From NCBI GenBank assembly GCA_941918925.1, contig OW799234.1, positions 9,391,001 through 9,455,000 of the forward strand: a stretch of DNA of 64,000 bases, in the 5' to 3' direction. The notes under the pieces were generated by a model. It did not search any database. It saw only the letters and a program-made list of their open reading frames with translations, and was not told the DNA's origin. Both the position numbers and the translations under genes were made by a program. Every line of letters begins with the position of its first letter. Position 1 is the stretch's first letter. This DNA comes from Phyto melanocephala (Eukaryota; Arthropoda; Insecta; Diptera; Rhinophoridae). Shown in pieces: positions 58,776-64,000 of this stretch.

Positions 58776-60980
58776 ATGGCTTTTGTAGCCTTATTCTCAA
58801 GTTATTTGAGTTTATCCTAGAAGTGACGATAATTGAGTGATATCAAAGTGTACACCAGGCTCTCTAGATATTGATTGAGCCTACATCCTTGAATATTTTT
58901 GTGTAATTTTATTTAACACATTTAAATATTGTTGAAAACAAAATTAATTAAATAAGAAATTCAGTAAATTTTTCATATACCATTTGACGAACAACGAAAC
59001 GATTCTGTAGAATGACGGTGGCGGTAGTTCTCGTGCTGATTTCGGCATGATTTATGTATGAAAATAGGGAATTTTGATTGGAGAAAAGGATAGGACGGGA
59101 TTTCTGGGATCACTTTGAGTAAAAACACTACACACAAATTTCAATTCAAGAATACTCACATAATTTATTTAAATAATTATATAAAAGAGTACACAAAATG
59201 TTGTAAAGAATGTGGGGGAGCCGAAGGATAAAGAGTTAAAAAACGAATGAATTTTAAACCGACGCAGTGTTCGATTCTTGAATCTAGCTGGCCAAAATTA
59301 ATAACTTTTGTAATAAAACGTGTAGAAAATTGATTTTTGGCACAAAAACTTTAAATTCTCTATTTAAAACAACTGCAAAAAAATTGATAAATCCGCCCAC
59401 AGACACGCCCACTTTTCTTATGTGAAAATACGAGATTTTTAAAGAATTTCTTTTTTGTTGGTATCTTTGGATATTAGAGGCATATAACGCAAGTTTCTTG
59501 AATGGGGACTGGAAGCATTTTGTGAAATAAAGCCAACCATACGATCAACTTTGTCTTTTTTGACAGTGGATAACCATATTTGAAAAAGATCTTTGCGAGA
59601 AATTGTAGTAGACTCCATGTCGTTTTTGAAAAATTTTGTTTGGCATGGGCACTTTCGGGCAAAAAATTTTTTTATTTTCTATTAGTCCAAAGTCCAAATT
59701 TTACTAAATAAGTAATAAGATCATGGAAGTATATAGAAGAAAAAAATATTTGTCTACAAAGTTTTATTTTCGTTTTAAAAAATGTTACTTACAACCTTCC
59801 TGATATAATTGCTAATAAAAACTACGTCCTTATTCTGATAACTGGAAAATACACCGCGTTTACTCTAATGATAATACCAGTCTCAGTAAAAAAAGAACTA
59901 ATAAACTAAATTGCATAGACAACTTGTAATTGACCCCTAAACATAAGCAATTTTTCAAGCAAAATAAACAAAATTTTTTTTAAACTATTATTTAAATTTT
60001 TTTTCTTTATTTTACATGATATTCGTAGTACCGTTATAGTCGTACATATTTAAATTCCAGCAAAAAATCATGAGAAATATCTTAGTTGGTATGTTCTTAT
60101 TTAAATACTGTGGTCCAATTTGTTCCTTTTTATTACTCATTTTTGGGTTTTTGGCCAGCCAGATTAAAGAACCGAACATCGTGCGACGTTAACTTTTTAC
60201 CGCCACACAAAATCGCGTTAAAAATTATGTCTTCAATATAAAAGTAGAATAAAATAATTCACGATAAGCCAATTCAGAGCCGGAAATGCTCAATAAATGA
60301 CGTGTTTAAGCAATGCTATGCAATGCAATGGTTTAATATTATTAGTTCAGATTCTTATGAGCAGAAAATGTTAATAAATTTTTCCCGATTTTCTCAATTT
60401 TTAACAAATTTTTATAACAAAAGTAGTCGTACTTATGAAAATTTAAAATTTTTTACTCTTAACATTTAAGAAGAAAAAAATTTCGCACTAAAGTTTACTC
60501 TTGGATCTACCTCCAATCAAATAGGTAAATTCTAAATAAGGGTTTGCACTAGACATATGTTTTATCTGGTCAATCCCCTTGAAAATGATGGGGTTTTGAA
60601 AAAAAGAAAATGAATAAATAAATCCCAAAGAAAAATTAAAAAAACTTTTTGTTAACTAAATTAAGAAATAAAATGAAAAAAAATTTAAACAATATATACA
60701 AATTTGAAAATTTAAATTAATATGGGCTATTTAACAAGCATTCCCAAAATAAATTCTCATAAGCAAAATGACTGCTGTTTGATGCTGTTAAACACCATTT
60801 TCCTGCTAAAAATTAGGCTCATATTAACAGGGGTCAAACTAAGTATTTTCGCAAAACTAATATTGTTGACATGAATACCCTAAATGTTTCAAATTATTTT
60901 AAATAATTTTTTAAAGTGTTTAAATAAATTAAAATAAATTAAATTCAAGTCTTGTTGTTGTTGAATGGAAAATAAATAAA
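58776..60980 (+). other. bi intron 1, middle part
   Basis: No gene or element recognised. A short ORF at 59474-59662 (minus) has no family signal. Generally AT-rich, with A runs. Confidence 0.45.
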
Positions 60981-60984
60981 TAAA

Positions 60985-61200
60985 TAAAACTGAAATACCT
61001 AAGGAATGTGAATTAAAGATCCCAAAGGAATTATATTGAGGGCACTGTGTTCTTGGTCTAGTCGACATTCATAGGAAAAAAGTATTATGCCTTTATAAGG
61101 GAAATTTCTTTTCCATATAGAGCGCACAACATGTCAATAGGGCATACGTGTAATACGTGTCATGGATTAGGGCTTTTAGTGAACCTCTTTTTCAACATAA
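60985..61200 (+). mobile_element. LINE 3' end fragment in bi intron 1
   Basis: Matches the 3' tail of 34790-35720: AAGGAATTATATTGAGGGCA, GGTCTAGTCGACATTCATAG, GAGCGCACAACATGTCAATA and GGCATACGTGTAATACGTG. No coding sequence remains. Confidence 0.65.
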
Positions 61201-61277
61201 CCTCAACCTTAATTGTTTAGTTTTTTGGTTTGCAAAAATTAAACAAAAAGTTAATCGAATAAGGAAATTTGACTCCA

Positions 61278-61408
61278 GGGGCCGCATTACAGCATTCGAT
61301 CACGATCGCAATTTTACTCGAACGATCGAGTTAGCTGTGCTTTAGGTATAGAGATTCTAATAAGAATTTTCAAATTTCGATCACGTTCGAATGCCGTAAT
61401 TCGGCCCC
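61278..61408. mobile_element. Palindromic 131-bp MITE, copy 2 (bi intron 1)
   Basis: GGGGCCGCATTACAGCATTC at the left and GAATGCCGTAATTCGGCCCC at the right are nearly complementary. Between them is an inner ACGATCG-rich arm and the centre GTGCTTTAGGTATAGAGATT shared with 58645-58775. A fragment ATCGAACGCGTTCGAATGCC lies at about 61486. Noncoding. Confidence 0.8.
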
Positions 61409-62054
61409 AGGTCTTGCGAAACAATTTAATTCGTATTGGAAACAATACAACAAAACCACAGAGAACTTAAAAGTATAAGTAAAATATCGAACGCGTTCGA
61501 ATGCCGTTATTTTAGATTTTTAAACAGTTTTAAAAATTTTTCTTCACACCAAATGTTGGGTAACTGCTATAAGAGCGAAATTTTTGGATCCGTAGGCGTT
61601 CGAATTTTAACTTCAAGTTTTTGTGTTATTTTTTTTTTTGTATGGAAATTGTAATAAGAACATTCCAATTCTGCATGCAATATTTTGGCTTCTGGTAATC
61701 AAAAGAAGTTTACCCACACATTTAACTAATATTTCAAAAGCTATTGAATACCCTTATTTGGCCCGTTGTCTTATTTCTATAATTTCTTATGTAGTAACCA
61801 AATTTCATTTCAGCTCTCTTAGTTTAAATAAAAATTTCCAATAAATTATTCTGTAAAAAAATGTTTATTCTAGAATGAACTAAAGTTTCCATTTTTCCAA
61901 GTTTTAAACCTAAAGTAGCTTTTAGTTTTCCTATAAAATTATAGTAAGAGCACGAATTTAACCCTGTAGTTAATGAAATTGGCAAACTTTATTACCACAG
62001 ACATTAATAGCCCTTTAATACTACTTTCTACAAAACTTTCAATCTCATTCCTAA

Positions 62055-62824
62055 AGGTCATGTCAGACAAAACTTTTGCTTTGCGTTGCGTTGCGTTGCG
62101 TTAGAAATTCGCTTTGACATTTAAGATAAAATAGCAATACTTATATGAAACATGTCACATAAAGTACTTTGAACGCAGCGCGAAGCCTTAAGTTAAGCAA
62201 CTCTCATCTTTTGCGCGCTTTCTTAAGCAGATGGCAAATTTTCTTATATTTTTTTCTTTTTTAATTCAAACGCAAAATTAATTAGTTTTAAAAACTATTA
62301 TAAAAAACATTTTCAGCTTTTATTTTAAAAATATATTATTTAATAATGAAATAATAGTGAACAAATTAGAAAAGTAATTGCCAACTTTATAGGTAAAGGA
62401 GCTGATACACGGCATGTTTTTTACATGTGACTTGTCAAATTCTCCACTGCTAATACAAACGTATCGTGGGTTACATTTAAAACTAATAATAATTCTGTAA
62501 AAAACATGTGTTGAGACATCTGACAAAATTTTAATTATAGCGCGCTCTATTTTCTTCTGTCAAAACATGTGACATTAGCCGTTGGCAGAAATCTCTGCTG
62601 CTGCAAAGCAGTCAGCGTAAAAGTACAATTTTGACAGACATGTAGATTTACATATGCCTCACAAATTTTAAAGTCAGATGTAAAAAACATGCCGTGTATT
62701 ATAGCCTTAGACAAACAATGCGTAAGTGTTGTCAAAGTTTTCATTGTGACATACACTTTTTCGCGCTTTTCTGTCAAAGTTAGAAATGTCACGCAAAGCG
62801 ACAAAGTTTTATCTGACATTACCT
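62055..62824. mobile_element. Harbinger-type MITE with TAA target duplication
   Basis: Inverted ends AGGTCATGTCAGACAAAACT (62055) and, as complement, AGGTAATGTCAGATAAAACT (ending 62824), flanked by TAA at 62052-62054 and 62825-62827. A 3-bp TWA duplication is the PIF/Harbinger signature. The left arm holds a GTTGC run (about 62086-62103). The interior is noncoding and carries another element at 62400-62705. Confidence 0.7.
62400..62705. mobile_element. MITE nested in the Harbinger-type MITE
   Basis: TACACGGCATGTTTTTTACA at 62406 and its complement TGTAAAAAACATGCCGTGTA ending at 62698 are inverted repeats around about 250 bp of noncoding DNA rich in TGTCA/TGACA. Flanking trinucleotides TGA and TTA may be a decayed TWA-type duplication. 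Confidence 0.7.
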
Positions 62825-62887
62825 TAATGTCTGCCGTCGTTTTCTCTCATGAGACCGACAATAATAAAATAAAAAAAATAAAACAAA

Positions 62888-63696
62888 AATGGTTTGAAAT
62901 TTGCCCGAATTTATTTATTCTTAATGAAGTACAAGTGTTACGGTTAGAAATTAAATAGTATTTCATTCATATGGGTGCCGCGACTTGCCTCACAGTACCG
63001 CATTCGATTGGACTAATTTTCGAGCACTTTTTTGAGTGTATGGGGTTGTATCTCGGCAATGGCATCACGAATGCTGGCTCTTAAATGCTCAAATGTCTCC
63101 GATAGGTCTGCATAACACTGGTCTTTAACAGCGTCCCACAGAAAATATTCCAACGGTGTCAAATCGTAGCTTCTTGACGGCCACTTGACATCACTATTTC
63201 GGCTAATTAAGAGGCCATCAAACGTTGTACACAATAAATCGATTGTGGCAAGTTGCACCATATCGTTCACATCAATACCGGGCACAATAGCAGGCACAAA
63301 GAAATCGTTGATCATGATGCTTTAGGTGCCTCCATTGACCGTAATGTTCGCGCCGTCCTCATTTTTAAAGAAATATGTGCCAATGTTGCTTCCACTACAG
63401 AAGCCGCACCTAATTCACTCGTAATAGGTGCATTGGCTTCTGTAAAACCACGTTTGAGTTTTCTAAGCCCCAAATACGCCAATTCTGCTTACTAACTAAC
63501 GTGCCCACCAAGATGAAAATCAGCTTCATTCGAAAAGATGATTTTTTTTTGTAATTGTCTTTGTTTTGGAAATAAATTGCCAATAAATCCCAACGTTGCT
63601 CAAGCGTAAATCGATTTATTTCGTTCAGAGGAGATAATATACTGAATTTTGTGACAGAATAGAATGACATAAGTATTGGCAATTTCGAAATAACCG
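62888..63696 (-). mobile_element. Mariner-like element, deleted
   Basis: Tentative inverted ends: GGTTTGAAATTTGCCCGAAT (about 62891) against GGTTATTTCGAAATTGCCAA read from about 63691 on the minus strand. They bracket the transposase remains at 62950-63640. End assignment is approximate. Confidence 0.45.
62950..63640 (-). pseudogene. Dead mariner-like transposase, minus strand (copy 2)
   Basis: Same family as 32815-33640. Order on the minus strand: NRFTLEQRWDLLAIYFQN (N-terminus), a large deletion, SKQNWRIWGLENSNVVLQKP, GTYFFKNEDGANITVNG, MINDFFVPAIVPGIDVNDM, ATIDLLCTTFDGLLISRNSD, WPSRSYDLTPLEYFLWDAVK, DQCYADLSETFEHLRASIRD and IAEIQPHTLKKVLEN, ending in a C-terminal GTHMNEI-like tail near 62960. 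The helix-turn-helix and first catalytic region are lost, and the block around the second catalytic Asp is shortened and frameshifted. Non-functional. Confidence 0.85.
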
Positions 63697-63754
63697 CTAG
63701 TTAAAATTTAAGCCTATAGATGGCCCTCCCTCTATATTTTTTATATTTACCCTG

Positions 63755-63864
63755 GGGTGAAATTACAATATTCTACGGCGATTGTAATTTAATTCGAACG
63801 TTCTGTGATTATAGTAAAGAGGTTGCGATCAAATTATTTTCGCGTTTGTATGTCGTTATTTGCC
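63755..63864. mobile_element. Palindromic MITE, decayed copy 3
   Basis: GGGGTGAAATTACAATATTC, then GTGATTATAGTAAAGAGGTT and GTATGTCGTTATTTGCC follow the order of the 131-bp MITE at 61278-61408, but with many changes and a shortened middle. Confidence 0.5.
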
Positions 63865-64000
63865 AAAATCTCTAATAGTAACGTAGTAGTGTGCTGTGAT
63901 TTTGGTAAAGGGGTTCTAATTTATATTCCGCTCTGCTCATTTTAAGAAAAAGAAAAGAAAATTTAAAAAAAATTTAAATAATAAAAGGCTGGAAATTTTA

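Noticed and set aside
1..64000. tRNA or rRNA genes, CRISPR arrays, bacterial operons or LTR retroviral genes
   Set aside because: No cloverleaf tRNA beyond the SINE heads, no direct-repeat/spacer array, and no gag/pol/env reading frames or paired LTRs were seen. The window is eukaryotic.

Overview
The window is very AT-rich animal nuclear DNA, almost certainly from a higher (schizophoran) fly. One protein-coding gene can be identified. The first coding exon of bifid / optomotor-blind (bi, omb; the insect Tbx2/3-type T-box factor) runs 55955..56913 on the + strand and ends in a textbook splice donor inside the start of the T-box. The fly assignment rests on close agreement of the exon's N-terminus and T-box edge with remembered Drosophila Omb, and on DINE-1-like repeats with TATACCC starts and CTTGTTTTT ends. 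A calyptrate such as a blow fly or house fly would fit, but that is inference.

Layout. 1-8.9 kb: an old, decayed family of about 18 or more similar cores (TTCCC...CCC...GGGGAA), which changes orientation near 8.4 kb and is interrupted by a MITE-like element, a tRNA-derived SINE and a Helitron-like element. 10.1-10.5 kb: LINE RNase H debris. 13.2-17.4 kb: a hAT-type MITE with an exact 8-bp target duplication, a dead mariner, and a DINE-1-like element with a second Helitron-like element nested in it. 19.4-30.5 kb: several MITEs and foldbacks, a dead Tc1 transposase, a retroelement with a 12-bp target duplication, a SINE and LINE 3' ends. 32-40 kb: two more DINE-1-like elements, a dead mariner-like transposase, a LINE ORF2 end, a MITE and a 1.2-kb transposon with 68-bp inverted repeats around a broken Cys-rich ORF. 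40-49.6 kb: tandem duplications, a SINE, a 132-bp near-perfect hairpin, a pogo-like MITE nested in another, a hAT MITE nested in a DINE-1-like element, and a truncated Helitron-like element. 49.6-55.2 kb: no recognisable repeats or genes, rich in GT/CA and TTG tracts, leading to the putative bi promoter and leader. 56.9-64 kb: the start of bi intron 1, with palindromic MITEs, a LINE end, nested Harbinger-type MITEs and another dead mariner-like transposase.

The 55 kb upstream of bi and the intron hold no other recognisable host gene. This fits the very large regulatory domain known for omb in Drosophila, though no enhancer can be identified by eye. The observations most worth following are the string ATGTAATGTAATG, in which two AUG-UAA start-stop uORFs overlap each other and the bi start codon; the decayed core-repeat array at 1-9 kb; a hAT MITE family loaded with Grainyhead-like ACCGGT palindromes; the Cys-rich-ORF transposon; and the 132-bp hairpin.
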